Part shown: positions 56,852 to 64,000 of the stretch, piece by piece | Layout: each line of letters starts with the position of its first letter | Position numbering within the stretch: the first letter of the stretch is position 1 | From: Paractinoplanes deccanensis | GTDB lineage: Bacteria > Actinomycetota > Actinomycetes > Mycobacteriales > Micromonosporaceae | DNA: 64,000 nt | Reading direction: 5' to 3' | Assembly: GCF_016862115.1 (NCBI RefSeq) | Contig: NZ_BOMI01000082.1 | Coordinates: 62,001 to 126,000 of the forward strand | Position numbers and translations under genes: made by a program | The notes under the pieces: generated by a model | What the model was told of the DNA's origin: nothing | What the model saw: only the letters and a program-made list of their open reading frames with translations | Database searches by the model: none

Positions 56852-57397
56852 TCACTCCTCGGTGGTGAGGGGAGTGGCCGTGCAGTGGGCCTCGGCGCGG
56901 TCGACGATCAGGTCCTCGGCGGTGGGGTAGTGGCGGTGCAGGGCGGCCAGCGTGTGGTCGTAGGCGATGCGGTTGAACGGGGTCTCGCGCATGCGGACGA
57001 CGGAGGCGCGGACGGCGGCGGCGAACTCCTCGGGCCAGCGCACCGCGTTGAGGGCCTTGACGATGTTGGTGTCGCGGTCGATGAGGACGATCTGCACGAC
57101 CGGGTCGGCGTCGACGCCGGGCAGGCCGTCCTCGGGTGGGAACAGGTGCGGGTTGTACGGGGTCTGTGACCAGGTCAGCAGGGGGCCGAGGCGGTAGACG
57201 AGCACGCCCGCCTGCTCGCTGTCGACCCACGCGAACTGGGTGGGTGGCGAGCTGACCGCCTGGATCTCCAGCTCGTGGGGGCGGCTCAGGAAGATCATCA
57301 GCTGTACGGGCTCACCGGCGAACATGCTCAGGGCGGCGCCCTCCGGCCAGCTGATCTCCGGATCGAGCCGGCTGCCCACCTCGACGACCGTGTGCAC
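56852..57397 (-). CDS. Unrecognised protein, divergent from the binding-protein cassette
   Basis: A 181-residue soluble protein. Beta-rich N-terminal half (LSMFAGEPVQLMIFLSRPHE; EIQAVSSPPTQFAWVDSEQA; GVLVYRLGPLL), then LIDRDTNIVKALNAVRWPEE and a helical tail (ALHRHYPTAEDLIVDRAEAH). I do not recognise the family. The GTG at 57397 is chosen because TAGGCT lies 7 bases upstream and because the extra upstream residues read as R/P-rich noise. It shares the palindrome at 57461 with the cassette at 57528, suggesting co-regulation. Confidence 0.7.
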   Translation of the reverse strand: MHTVVEVGSRLDPEISWPEGAALSMFAGEPVQLMIFLSRPHELEIQAVSSPPTQFAWVDSEQAGVLVYRLGPLLTWSQTPYNPHLFPPEDGLPGVDADPVVQIVLIDRDTNIVKALNAVRWPEEFAAAVRASVVRMRETPFNRIAYDHTLAALHRHYPTAEDLIVDRAEAHCTATPLTTEE

Positions 57398-57404
57398 GGT
57401 TGCC

Positions 57405-57410
57405 AGCCTA
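57405..57410 (-). promoter_or_regulatory. -10 hexamer for gene at 57397
   Basis: TAGGCT on the minus strand followed by 7 bases and GTG 57397. Confidence 0.45.
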
Positions 57411-57460
57411 GGCGGGAAACGGGCGCCGGGGGCGGTGGTCCGCTTAGCGGGGCTGACGAG

Positions 57461-57475
57461 GTTGTTGTGAACAAC
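57461..57475. promoter_or_regulatory. Perfect palindromic operator between divergent genes 57397 and 57528
   Basis: GTTGTT-GTG-AACAAC is an exact 6+3+6 inverted repeat in the 130-bp divergent gap. No regulator gene of obvious match is adjacent. Confidence 0.5.
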
Positions 57476-57527
57476 AGCGAAGATTGACGTCGATCTGTAC
57501 TGTCGGGGGGCGCGGACGGAGGCGCCC

Positions 57528-58715
57528 ATGACGGAGCTCTACTCACGACGGTCGTTCCTCGCGGGTGTCCTCACGGCCGGCATGCTCTCCGCCTCGGCGA
57601 GCTATCTGCTCACCCGCCGCGAGGAGGTCACCCTCACGCTGGTGACCGGCGGGGACCGGACCGGTGGGCGGCGGCTGCTGGTGCAGATGTGGAACGACCT
57701 CAACCCGTACGTCAAGATCGAGCCGATCGAGGTCAACAGCTCGACGCGGGACCAGTACGAGAAGTTCATCTCCAGCCACGCCGACACCTTCAACCTCGAC
57801 GTCATCCACATCCCCAAGTTCGCGGCCGAGAAGCGGATCGTGCCGATCACCCCGCGCAACGACATCTCGCTGCTCGCCCCGGTGCGGCGGCTCAACGTGC
57901 GCGAGGGCTCCGACGACTTCTGGGCGGTGCCCTTCAACACCGACGTCGGCGTGCTCTACCGCCGCGTCACCGACAAGGCCGAGGCCGGCCCCGATCCCAC
58001 GCTCGCGCAGGTCATGACGACCAGCTCGCGCAGCTTCGTCGGCCAGCTCGACACGGTCGGCTCGCAGACCGACGAGGCGTTCGTGGTCAACGTCCTGGAG
58101 CAGGCGCTGGCGCAGGACGAGGCGATCCTCGACGAGAGCGGGCAGCTCTCGTTCAGCCTCGGCCAGTGGCGTTCGGCGCTGGAGCCGCTCGCGGCTGCGA
58201 TCCGGGGGCGGCGTGTCGGCGCGGAGGCCGGCGAGGACGACACCAACCGCACGTTCCAGCGCAACAGCCTGCGTTACATGCGCAACTGGCCGGTCTACTT
58301 CCCGGCGATCGACCGGGCCGAGCGCACCAAGCCGGCCACCGACGAGATCCGGCTCGGCCGGGTGCCGATCGGCATCATCGGCGGGCAGAGCCTCGCGGTC
58401 TCGGCCGAGAGCGATCACCAGGACGAGGCGGTCGAGGCGATCCACTTCCTCACCGACGCGCACGCTCAGCTGCTGCTCGCCAAGCACGGCTTCGCGCCGA
58501 CCGGCCTGGACGCGTACATCGATCCGGTGGTGACCGAGACGCTGCCGCATCTCAAGGTGATCCGGAACGGGGTGGAGTCGTCCCGCCCGCGGCCCATGCA
58601 CCGCGACTACGCGGCGTTCGCCGAGAGCTTCGCCGGGCACACGCACCGGTTCCTCTACGACGGCGAGCAGCTCACCCAGCAGTTCATCCAGGACATCCAG
58701 GGGCACCTGCGATGA
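57528..58715 (+). CDS. Extracellular solute-binding protein without ABC partners
   Basis: A 395-residue periplasmic-binding fold protein with a twin-arginine-like N-terminus (YSRRSFLAGVLTAGMLSASA) but no lipobox Cys, so it may stay anchored by its first helix. Family features include RRLLVQMWNDLNPYVKIEPI, FWAVPFNTDVGVLYRR and AVEAIHFLTDAHAQLLLAKH (a late helix of family 1 binders). No permease or ATPase lies nearby; instead its stop overlaps the start of a two-helix membrane protein. A GGAGG precedes ATG 57528. A sensory or extracellular binding role rather than transport is possible. Confidence 0.82.
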   Translation: MTELYSRRSFLAGVLTAGMLSASASYLLTRREEVTLTLVTGGDRTGGRRLLVQMWNDLNPYVKIEPIEVNSSTRDQYEKFISSHADTFNLDVIHIPKFAAEKRIVPITPRNDISLLAPVRRLNVREGSDDFWAVPFNTDVGVLYRRVTDKAEAGPDPTLAQVMTTSSRSFVGQLDTVGSQTDEAFVVNVLEQALAQDEAILDESGQLSFSLGQWRSALEPLAAAIRGRRVGAEAGEDDTNRTFQRNSLRYMRNWPVYFPAIDRAERTKPATDEIRLGRVPIGIIGGQSLAVSAESDHQDEAVEAIHFLTDAHAQLLLAKHGFAPTGLDAYIDPVVTETLPHLKVIRNGVESSRPRPMHRDYAAFAESFAGHTHRFLYDGEQLTQQFIQDIQGHLR

Positions 58716-59041
58716 GCATCGAGGCGTGGCAGATCTGCATCGTGGTGACCGCCGCCATCGTGCTGATCGAGAGCGGCGTCTACCTGGTGCGCAAGAAGAT
58801 GCCCGGCCCGCAGCTGCCGCGCTGGTGGCGCACCGTGCTGCTCGGGTTGTTGCTGGTGCTGAGCCTGGTGGTCTTCGTGGTCGCGCTCGGGCCCAGCATG
58901 GCCGATCAACTGTCCAGTGTGGCCGCGGCCGTGGCGGCGGTGGGCGCGCTCTACCTCGCCTACCGGTCCTACAACTCGAAAGCCCAGACCTCAGATGCCC
59001 GGACGAAGCCCGAAGATCCCGATCATCCGACAGAATCGTAA
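58712..59041 (+). CDS. Small two-TM membrane protein coupled to the binding protein
   Basis: A 109-residue protein with hydrophobic helices at about 7-25 (ICIVVTAAIVLIESGVYLV) and 40-62 (TVLLGLLLVLSLVVFVVAL), a third, amphipathic helix (LSSVAAAVAAVGALYLAYRS) and a charged cytoplasmic tail ending PEDPDHPTES. ATG 58712 overlaps the binding-protein stop as ATGA. No family was recognised. It is probably the membrane partner of the binding protein. Confidence 0.8.
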   Translation: MSIEAWQICIVVTAAIVLIESGVYLVRKKMPGPQLPRWWRTVLLGLLLVLSLVVFVVALGPSMADQLSSVAAAVAAVGALYLAYRSYNSKAQTSDARTKPEDPDHPTES

Positions 59042-59044
59042 GGT

Positions 59045-59599
59045 ATGGGTGACTTACGTGTGGTGGTTTGCGGAGGATCGGCGGCCGCGGGGGTGCTCGG
59101 GCTGATCGAGACGGCGATGGGGCGCGGCTGGTCCGTCGACGTCACGGCGACACAGAACGCGCTCGAGTTCATCGACCCGGCCGAGGTCGCCCGGGCCAGC
59201 GGCAAGCCGGTGCGCACCACGTACAAGTTCGCGCCGGACGGCACCAGGATCTCGCCGCCCGCCGACGCGCTCATCGTCGCGCCGGCGACCTTCAACACCA
59301 TAAACAAGCTGGCGCAGGGCATCGCCGACACGTACGCGTTGAGCTCCGTCGCCGACGTGATCGGCCGGGGCGTGCCGACCGTCGTGGTGCCCGCGGTCAA
59401 CGAGGCGCTCGCCGCCCGCCGCCCGTTCCGCCGTTCCCTCGACGAGCTGCGTGCCGAGGGCGTGCGGGTGTTGTTCGGCCCGGTCGACGGCTGGGTGCCC
59501 GGCAACGGCGCGCCCTTCCCGTGGATCAAGGCGCTCGATCTGGTCGAGGACGTCTTCGGGCTCAACACCGTCGATCGTCACCCCGCGCCTGTCCGATAG
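59045..59599 (+). CDS. Flavoprotein (phosphopantothenoylcysteine decarboxylase-like)
   Basis: A 184-residue protein of the FMN-binding HFCD fold: VVVCGGSAAAGVLGLIETAM, SVDVTATQNALEFIDPAEVA, ADALIVAPATFNTINKLAQG and ADVIGRGVPTVVVPAVNEAL. The A-P-A-T-x-N-T motif and P-A-x-N correspond to the active-site segments of PPC decarboxylases and LanD/EpiD-like peptide decarboxylases. It lacks the synthetase half of CoaBC and lies 3 bases after the two-TM gene, so it is unlikely to be the housekeeping CoA enzyme. Confidence 0.85.
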   Translation: MGDLRVVVCGGSAAAGVLGLIETAMGRGWSVDVTATQNALEFIDPAEVARASGKPVRTTYKFAPDGTRISPPADALIVAPATFNTINKLAQGIADTYALSSVADVIGRGVPTVVVPAVNEALAARRPFRRSLDELRAEGVRVLFGPVDGWVPGNGAPFPWIKALDLVEDVFGLNTVDRHPAPVR

Positions 59600-59626
59600 T
59601 CGCTAGGCCCCGGCCCAGGTCGCGCC

Positions 59627-59632
59627 TAGCCT
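59627..59632 (+). promoter_or_regulatory. -10 hexamer for LuxR-family ATPase gene
   Basis: TAGCCT followed by 6 bases and GTG 59639. Confidence 0.45.
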
Positions 59633-59638
59633 GAGGCC

Positions 59639-62218
59639 GTGACGGACCTGCTCGAGCGCGCGGGCGAGCTCGCCGCGCTGGACCGCCTGCTCGCGGACTC
59701 CGCCGCCGGCGGGCGCGTCGCCGTGGTCAGCGGCGAGGCCGGGGCCGGCAAGTCCACCCTGGCGACCGCGTTCACCGAGGCCGCCGGCCCACGCGCGCAG
59801 ACCCTGTGGGGCGCCTGCGATCCGCTGCTCACCCCGCGGGCGCTCGGCCCGCTGCACGACATCGCCCGCCGCCTCGGCGGGCCGCTGCGCGAGCGGATCG
59901 GCCACGGCGCCCGTGCCGAGGTCTTCGACCTGCTGCTGGAGGCGCTCGACCGCCCGCCGCAGGCCGCCCGGCCGGTCGTCGTCCTGGAGGATCTGCACTG
60001 GGCCGACGAGGCGACCCTCGACATGGTCGCGTTCCTGGGCCGCCGGCTCGCGCTCTGCCGCGCGCTGCTGCTGATCACGTACCGCGAGGAGGAGGTCGGC
60101 CCCGATCACCGCCTGCGCACTGTCCTGGCCGGTTTGCCGCGGGGCCTGGTCCGGCGGGTGAGCCTGCCGCCGCTGACGCCGGCGGCGGTGGGCGAGCTCG
60201 CGCGGCGTGCGGGGCGTCCGGCCTCCGAGGTGTACGAGGTGACGGGCGGCAACCCGCTGCTCGTGGCCGAGGTGCTGGCCGCGCCCGCCGAGGGCGTGCC
60301 GCCGACCGTGCGGGACCTGGTCCTCTCGCGCATCGCCGAGCTCTCCCCGCAGGCGCGCGAGGTCGCCCACCTGGTGTCGGTCGTGCCCACCCAGAACGGC
60401 TTCGCCGTGGACCGGCTCGACGCCGTGGAGGAGTGCCTCGACCGCGGCGTTCTCACCGCCCGCGGCCCCGGCGTCGCCTTCCGCCACGAGCTGCTGCGGC
60501 GGGCCGTCGAGGAGTCGCTCTCCCCGGCGCGCCGGGCCGCGCTGCACGCCGAGATCCTGGCCGGCCACGCCGGGCGGGCCGGCGTCGAGCCGGCCTGGAT
60601 GGTCCACCACGCCCACCACGCCGGGGACACGGCCGCGGTGCTGCGATGGGCGCCGATCGCCGCCCGCCGGGCCGCCTCGCTGGGTGCGTACCGGCAGGCG
60701 GCGGCCCACTATCAGCGGGCGCTGCCGCTGCTCGCCGATCATCCGGCCGGTGAGCGTGCGGCGCTGCTGGAGGAGTACGCGCTGGCCGCCTACCACGGCG
60801 GGCTCGCCCCCGAGGCGATCGACGCCCGGCGGCAGGCGCTGGCCCTGCGCACCGCGCTCGGCGACGAGCTGCGCATCGGCGAGAACCTGCGCTGGATCTC
60901 GCGGTTGAGCTGGTGGCTCGGCCGGCCCGCCGAGGCGCGCGACGCCGGCTTCCGGGCGGTCGAGGTCCTCGAGGGGCTGCCGCCCGGTCCGGCGCTCGCG
61001 GCGGCGTACAGCAATCTCTCGCAGCTTTTCATGCTCGGCCACGAGGGGGAGCGGGCCATCGGCTGGGGTGTGCGCGCCACCGAGCTGGCCCGGCGCCTCG
61101 GCGACCTGGACACCGAGCTGCACGCGCTGGTCAACATCGGCTCGGCGCGGACGCTGGCCGGCGAGACCGAGGGCATCGGCGAGCTGCGCCGCGCCCACGA
61201 GATGGCGGCCGCGGCCGGCTTCGACGATCACGCGGGCCGGGCGCTGGTCAACCTGGCGAGCTTCGCCGTCGACGCCTACGAGATGACGATCGCCGAGGAG
61301 ACGTTCGACCGCATCATCCCGTTCCTCGTCGCTCGGGACCTCGACGGGTACGTGCGCCACCTGCTCGGCCACCGCGCGCGCCTGCACCTCGCGCGCGGCG
61401 ACTGGCAGGCGGCCCGCGACGACGCGGCCGAGGCCCTGACCGCGCCGCCGCACTCCGGCGGCGCCCGGGTGTCGGCGATGGCGGTCAAGGCCGTGCTCGA
61501 GGCCCGGTGCGACGTGCCCGGCGGGCTGGAGGACGCGCTCGTCGCCGCCGAGCACGGCTACCCGACCGGCGAGGCCCAGTTCGTGTGTCCCGCCGCGGTC
61601 GCCCTCGCCGAGGCGTATTGGCTGGCCGGCGACCCCGAGCGGGCGGCGATCGAGGCGAAGAGGGGCCTCGCCGTCGCCGAGCGCTTCGGCCACGCGTGGT
61701 TCACCGGCGAGCTGGCTTTCTGGCTGTGGCGCTGCGGCGGCCTGTCCGCCGCCCCGCCGGGCGCGGCCACCCCGTTCCGCCTGCTCATCGCGGGCGACTG
61801 GCGCGGCGCTGCCGCGTTCTGGCAGGAGCGCGACTGCCCGTACGCCCGGGCCGAGGCCCTCGCACACGGTGACGGCCCCGCGGTCGCCGAGGCCCTGCGC
61901 GTCTTCGACCGCCTGGGCGCCACCGCCCGCGCCCGGCTGCTCCGCGCCGGCCTGCGCGAGCGCGGCCTTCCGGTGCCGCGCGGCCCGCGCCGCCCCGCCG
62001 GCGGCTCGCCCGGCCGGCCGGGTGAGGCCGGCCTGACCGCCCGGCAGCGCGAGGTGCTGGCCCTGCTCGCCGAGGGCCTGAGCAACGCCGACATCGCCGC
62101 CCGGCTGACCGTCTCGGCCAAGACCGTCGATCACCACGTCTCCGCGGTGCTCGGCAAGCTCGGGGTGAGCTCCCGGGGCAGGGCGGCCGCCGCGGCCCGG
62201 GAACGCGGCCTCCTCTGA
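59639..62218 (+). CDS. Large ATP-binding LuxR-family (LAL) regulator
   Basis: A 859-residue regulator: Walker A SGEAGAGKSTLA (about residues 31-42), Walker B-like PVVVLEDLHWADEATLDMVA, long TPR-like alanine-rich middle, C-terminal LuxR HTH (LTARQREVLALLAEGLSNAD, then SAKTVDHHVSAVLGKLGVSS). It is intact at both ends. The methyltransferase gene 60 bp downstream with the palindrome at 62238 may be its target. Compared with the LAL protein at 29547 it is shorter and only distantly similar. Confidence 0.92.
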   Translation: MTDLLERAGELAALDRLLADSAAGGRVAVVSGEAGAGKSTLATAFTEAAGPRAQTLWGACDPLLTPRALGPLHDIARRLGGPLRERIGHGARAEVFDLLLEALDRPPQAARPVVVLEDLHWADEATLDMVAFLGRRLALCRALLLITYREEEVGPDHRLRTVLAGLPRGLVRRVSLPPLTPAAVGELARRAGRPASEVYEVTGGNPLLVAEVLAAPAEGVPPTVRDLVLSRIAELSPQAREVAHLVSVVPTQNGFAVDRLDAVEECLDRGVLTARGPGVAFRHELLRRAVEESLSPARRAALHAEILAGHAGRAGVEPAWMVHHAHHAGDTAAVLRWAPIAARRAASLGAYRQAAAHYQRALPLLADHPAGERAALLEEYALAAYHGGLAPEAIDARRQALALRTALGDELRIGENLRWISRLSWWLGRPAEARDAGFRAVEVLEGLPPGPALAAAYSNLSQLFMLGHEGERAIGWGVRATELARRLGDLDTELHALVNIGSARTLAGETEGIGELRRAHEMAAAAGFDDHAGRALVNLASFAVDAYEMTIAEETFDRIIPFLVARDLDGYVRHLLGHRARLHLARGDWQAARDDAAEALTAPPHSGGARVSAMAVKAVLEARCDVPGGLEDALVAAEHGYPTGEAQFVCPAAVALAEAYWLAGDPERAAIEAKRGLAVAERFGHAWFTGELAFWLWRCGGLSAAPPGAATPFRLLIAGDWRGAAAFWQERDCPYARAEALAHGDGPAVAEALRVFDRLGATARARLLRAGLRERGLPVPRGPRRPAGGSPGRPGEAGLTARQREVLALLAEGLSNADIAARLTVSAKTVDHHVSAVLGKLGVSSRGRAAAAARERGLL

Positions 62219-62237
62219 CCGGCAAGATAGGGAGCCT

Positions 62238-62251
62238 TCCCCATGTGGGGA
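62238..62251. promoter_or_regulatory. Perfect palindrome between LAL regulator and methyltransferase
   Basis: TCCCCA-TG-TGGGGA is an exact 14-bp palindrome within a longer GGAGCC...GGAGCC direct repeat, 19 bases after the LAL stop and just upstream of the methyltransferase -10. It may be an operator or a short hairpin terminator. Confidence 0.4.
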
Positions 62252-62265
62252 GCCGCGGCGATTCC

Positions 62266-62271
62266 TAGCGT
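62266..62271 (+). promoter_or_regulatory. -10 hexamer for methyltransferase gene
   Basis: TAGCGT followed by 7 bases and ATG 62279. Confidence 0.45.
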
Positions 62272-62278
62272 CGAAGGC

Positions 62279-63088
62279 ATGACTGAACTCGTACTCGAAG
62301 GCGTGAAGGCGAAGCAGCAGAAGACGTGGGCCAGCGGCGACTACGGCGCGGTGGCCGCGTTGATCCATCCGATGGCGGAGGAGACGGTGCAGGCCGCCGA
62401 CCTGTCGGCGGGCGCGCGGGTGCTCGACGTGGCGGCCGGAACGGGCAACGCGTCGATCGCGGCGGCACGGTGCGGCGCGGACGTGGTGGCGACCGACTAC
62501 GTGGCGGCGCTGCTCGACCGGGCGCGGGAGCGGGCCGCGGCCGAGCACCTGCCGATCACCACCGAGGTGGCCGACGCGGAGAGCCTGCCGTGCGCGGACG
62601 GGAGCTTCGACGCGGTGATCTCCGTGGTCGGCGCCATGTTCGCGCCCGACCAGGAGCGGACCGCGGCGGAGATCACCCGGGTGTGCCGGCCCGGCGGCAC
62701 CGTCGCGATGGCGAACTGGACGCCGGAGGGCTTCATCGGCGAGATGTTCCGGACCGTGGGCCGGCGGGTTCCGCCGCCGCCCGGCATTCGCGGGCCGGTG
62801 GAGTGGGGCAGCGAGCCGCGGGTGCGCGAGCTCTTCGGCGACCGGGTCGCCGCGCTGGACGTCGCCGAGCGGGCGTTCGTCTTCCGCTTCGCGTCGCCGG
62901 AGGCGTTCGCCGACTACTTCCGGCAGCACTACGGGCCCACACTGAAGGCGTTCGAGGCGCTCGGCCCGGACGGCGGCAAGCCGCTCTACGACGACCTGGT
63001 GGCGCTGATCGCCCGCTTCAACACGGCCACCGACGGCACGTGCAAGGTCCCGTCGACCTACCTGCGGATCGTCGCGACCCGGGCCTAA
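62279..63088 (+). CDS. SAM-dependent class I methyltransferase
   Basis: A 269-residue methyltransferase (UbiE/Methyltransf_11 type): motif I VLDVAAGTGNASIAAARCGA, VVATDYVAALLDRARERA, acidic DAESLPCADGSFDAVISV and the post-motif CRPGGTVAMANWTPEGFIGE. The substrate is unknown; close relatives are common beside regulators in actinomycetes. It converges on the SRPBCC gene with a 4-base overlap. Confidence 0.92.
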   Translation: MTELVLEGVKAKQQKTWASGDYGAVAALIHPMAEETVQAADLSAGARVLDVAAGTGNASIAAARCGADVVATDYVAALLDRARERAAAEHLPITTEVADAESLPCADGSFDAVISVVGAMFAPDQERTAAEITRVCRPGGTVAMANWTPEGFIGEMFRTVGRRVPPPPGIRGPVEWGSEPRVRELFGDRVAALDVAERAFVFRFASPEAFADYFRQHYGPTLKAFEALGPDGGKPLYDDLVALIARFNTATDGTCKVPSTYLRIVATRA

Positions 63089-63594
63089 CCGGGCAGCTCA
63101 CCCAGCACAGTGGAGGGAAGCGTGGCGGGCGGCGGGAACTGCACCTCCGTCGTCCGCATCGCGGCCAGCCCGTTGAGGGCGCTGGTCAGGGCCACCGCGC
63201 TGGCCGTGCCGAACTTCTCGAACTCGACCCGCATGAGCGGCGTGGCCAGCTTGGCCAGGCCGTGCATCTCGAGCTCCACCCGGTAGGTCACCTCGGCGCC
63301 GGCCGCCAGCGGGCGCACGGCGACCGAGTCGGTGCAGGTGGCGCCCTCGTTGCGGCCGTGGAAGAGCAGGCGTCCGGCCTCGGCCGAGACCAGCGTGTAG
63401 ACCATTTCGGTGGTGATCCCGAGGATCTTGCAGACCTGCAGCCAGCTGGCGCCCGGCCGGATCGGCCCGCTGTCCTGGCGGGTGGACCGCTGCACGGCCG
63501 GGTCCCACGCAGCGGTGTTGCCGAAATCGGTGAGGTATCCGAGCACCGGACCCGACGCAGCGGTCACGGCGAGAGTGCGCTCCACGACGATCAT
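63085..63594 (-). CDS. SRPBCC-family (START-like) protein
   Basis: A 169-residue protein with the Bet v1/START-like helix-grip pattern: IVVERTLAVTAASGPVLGYL, DFGNTAAWDPAVQRSTRQDS and VTYRVELEMHGLAKLATPLM with the long C-terminal helix. Such proteins bind hydrophobic ligands or act as polyketide cyclases. ATG 63594 starts at the conserved first strand; the frame is open further upstream without support. Confidence 0.87.
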   Translation of the reverse strand: MIVVERTLAVTAASGPVLGYLTDFGNTAAWDPAVQRSTRQDSGPIRPGASWLQVCKILGITTEMVYTLVSAEAGRLLFHGRNEGATCTDSVAVRPLAAGAEVTYRVELEMHGLAKLATPLMRVEFEKFGTASAVALTSALNGLAAMRTTEVQFPPPATLPSTVLGELPG

Positions 63595-63681
63595 CAAACC
63601 CCCAGGGCCTCGGCGTGCTGCTCCAGCGTAATGGCCGCTTCTGATCATCGCCCTGGGTTTGCTCCGTGCCTCGGCTGTGCG

Positions 63682-64000
63682 TCACGGCCGGAAGGCGCGC
63701 ACGAACCTCTTCTGCCACGGCGTCTCCACCGCGCGCGGATGGTAGTGCTCGCGCACGAACGCGACCGCCTCGGCCGCCGGCACCCCGTCGAGCACGGCGA
63801 CGCAGGCCAGCGCGGTCCCGGTCCGCCCGCGCCCACCCCCGCAGGCGATCTCGACCCGGTCGCTCTCGCTGCGTTCCCAGGCTTCGATCAAGACCTTCCT
63901 GCCGTACGAGGGGTCGGCCGGCAGCCGGAAGTCGGGCCACCGGATCCACCGGCTCTCCCACCCGAACTCGGGCGGGGCGGTGCCCAGCAGGTAGACGCCG
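63682..64000 (-). CDS. Protein tyrosine / dual-specificity phosphatase-like protein, 5' end off window
   Basis: The frame stays open to the end of the window, so only about 105 C-terminal residues are visible. The P-loop signature C-x5-R is present (EIACGGGRGRTGTALACVAV), followed by the helical ending typical of these small phosphatases (AVAFVREHYHPRAVETPWQK). Upstream residues (VYLLGTAPPEFGWESRWIRW, then PDFRLP) match the WPD-loop region: W-P-D-F is visible. The protein is intact as far as seen. Confidence 0.85.
   Translation of the reverse strand, partial: GVYLLGTAPPEFGWESRWIRWPDFRLPADPSYGRKVLIEAWERSESDRVEIACGGGRGRTGTALACVAVLDGVPAAEAVAFVREHYHPRAVETPWQKRFVRAFRP

Noticed and set aside
59045..59599. 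Housekeeping CoaBC
   Set aside because: Only the decarboxylase-like half is present and the gene sits in a binding-protein cassette, so it is called a flavoprotein of that fold instead.
59603..62929. An 1100-codon minus-strand open frame opposite the LAL regulator and methyltransferase
   Set aside because: Composition is typical of antisense GC-rich frames and the plus-strand genes have unambiguous motifs.

Overview
The window is high-GC DNA with dense, short-gapped genes, frequent GTG starts, XRE/DUF5753 and DUF397 genes, an MMPL transporter and large LuxR-type ATPase regulators. This points to a filamentous actinomycete (Actinomycetota). I cannot fix the genus. Many genes start 6-7 bases after a TANNNT -10 hexamer, as expected for leaderless actinobacterial transcripts; this was used to choose several starts.

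Layout. 1-726: 3' end of a flavin oxidoreductase, then a CAU-anticodon tRNA (811-884). 881-6938: a block bracketed by two imperfect 59-bp direct repeats almost exactly 6000 bp apart. It holds a HigB/HigA-like toxin-antitoxin pair (toxin frameshifted), an operon of two unrecognised proteins plus a primase-helicase fusion resembling the AEP of TOTE-type conflict systems, and a PIN-toxin/antitoxin pair. 6902-8569: two unrecognised genes, the first possibly a remnant. 8590-16208: a tight minus-strand operon urtABCDE, NCS1 permease, and two paralogous TetR genes, i.e. uptake of urea or short amides with its own regulators; an operator array lies upstream of urtA. 16553-18684: an orphan response regulator lacking its phospho-acceptor Asp and an MMPL transporter share a 26-bp upstream element and flank a PHM-like copper monooxygenase lipoprotein. 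20904-23044: a two-component system. 23201-32480: a 2041-aa secreted subtilase, a tiny acidic ORF and a LuxR-family ATPase.

33082-43060: Uma2 nuclease, SDR/MerR pair, MarR/FAD monooxygenase pair, then a probable sugar or sugar-acid module (FAH-family hydrolase, IclR regulator, Tat lipoprotein binding protein, and a single polypeptide fusing both ABC permease halves), then an MFS carrier. 43123-52337: fructosamine-kinase family protein, polytopic membrane protein, quinone oxidoreductase, HD remnant, GlxA-type regulator, VOC protein, galactose-oxidase-like copper enzyme with ricin lectin tail, nucleoside hydrolase and a TM2 protein.

52468-55039: a regulatory cluster (DUF6232 protein, XRE-DUF5753 regulator, DUF397 protein, DUF5753 protein without HTH) carrying three copies of one palindromic operator. 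55335-64000: glutathione-independent formaldehyde dehydrogenase, an internally deleted aldo/keto reductase, a binding-protein/two-TM/flavoprotein cassette with a divergent unknown gene, a second LuxR-family ATPase, a methyltransferase, an SRPBCC protein and a truncated tyrosine phosphatase. No CRISPR array, prophage, rRNA or transposase was seen.
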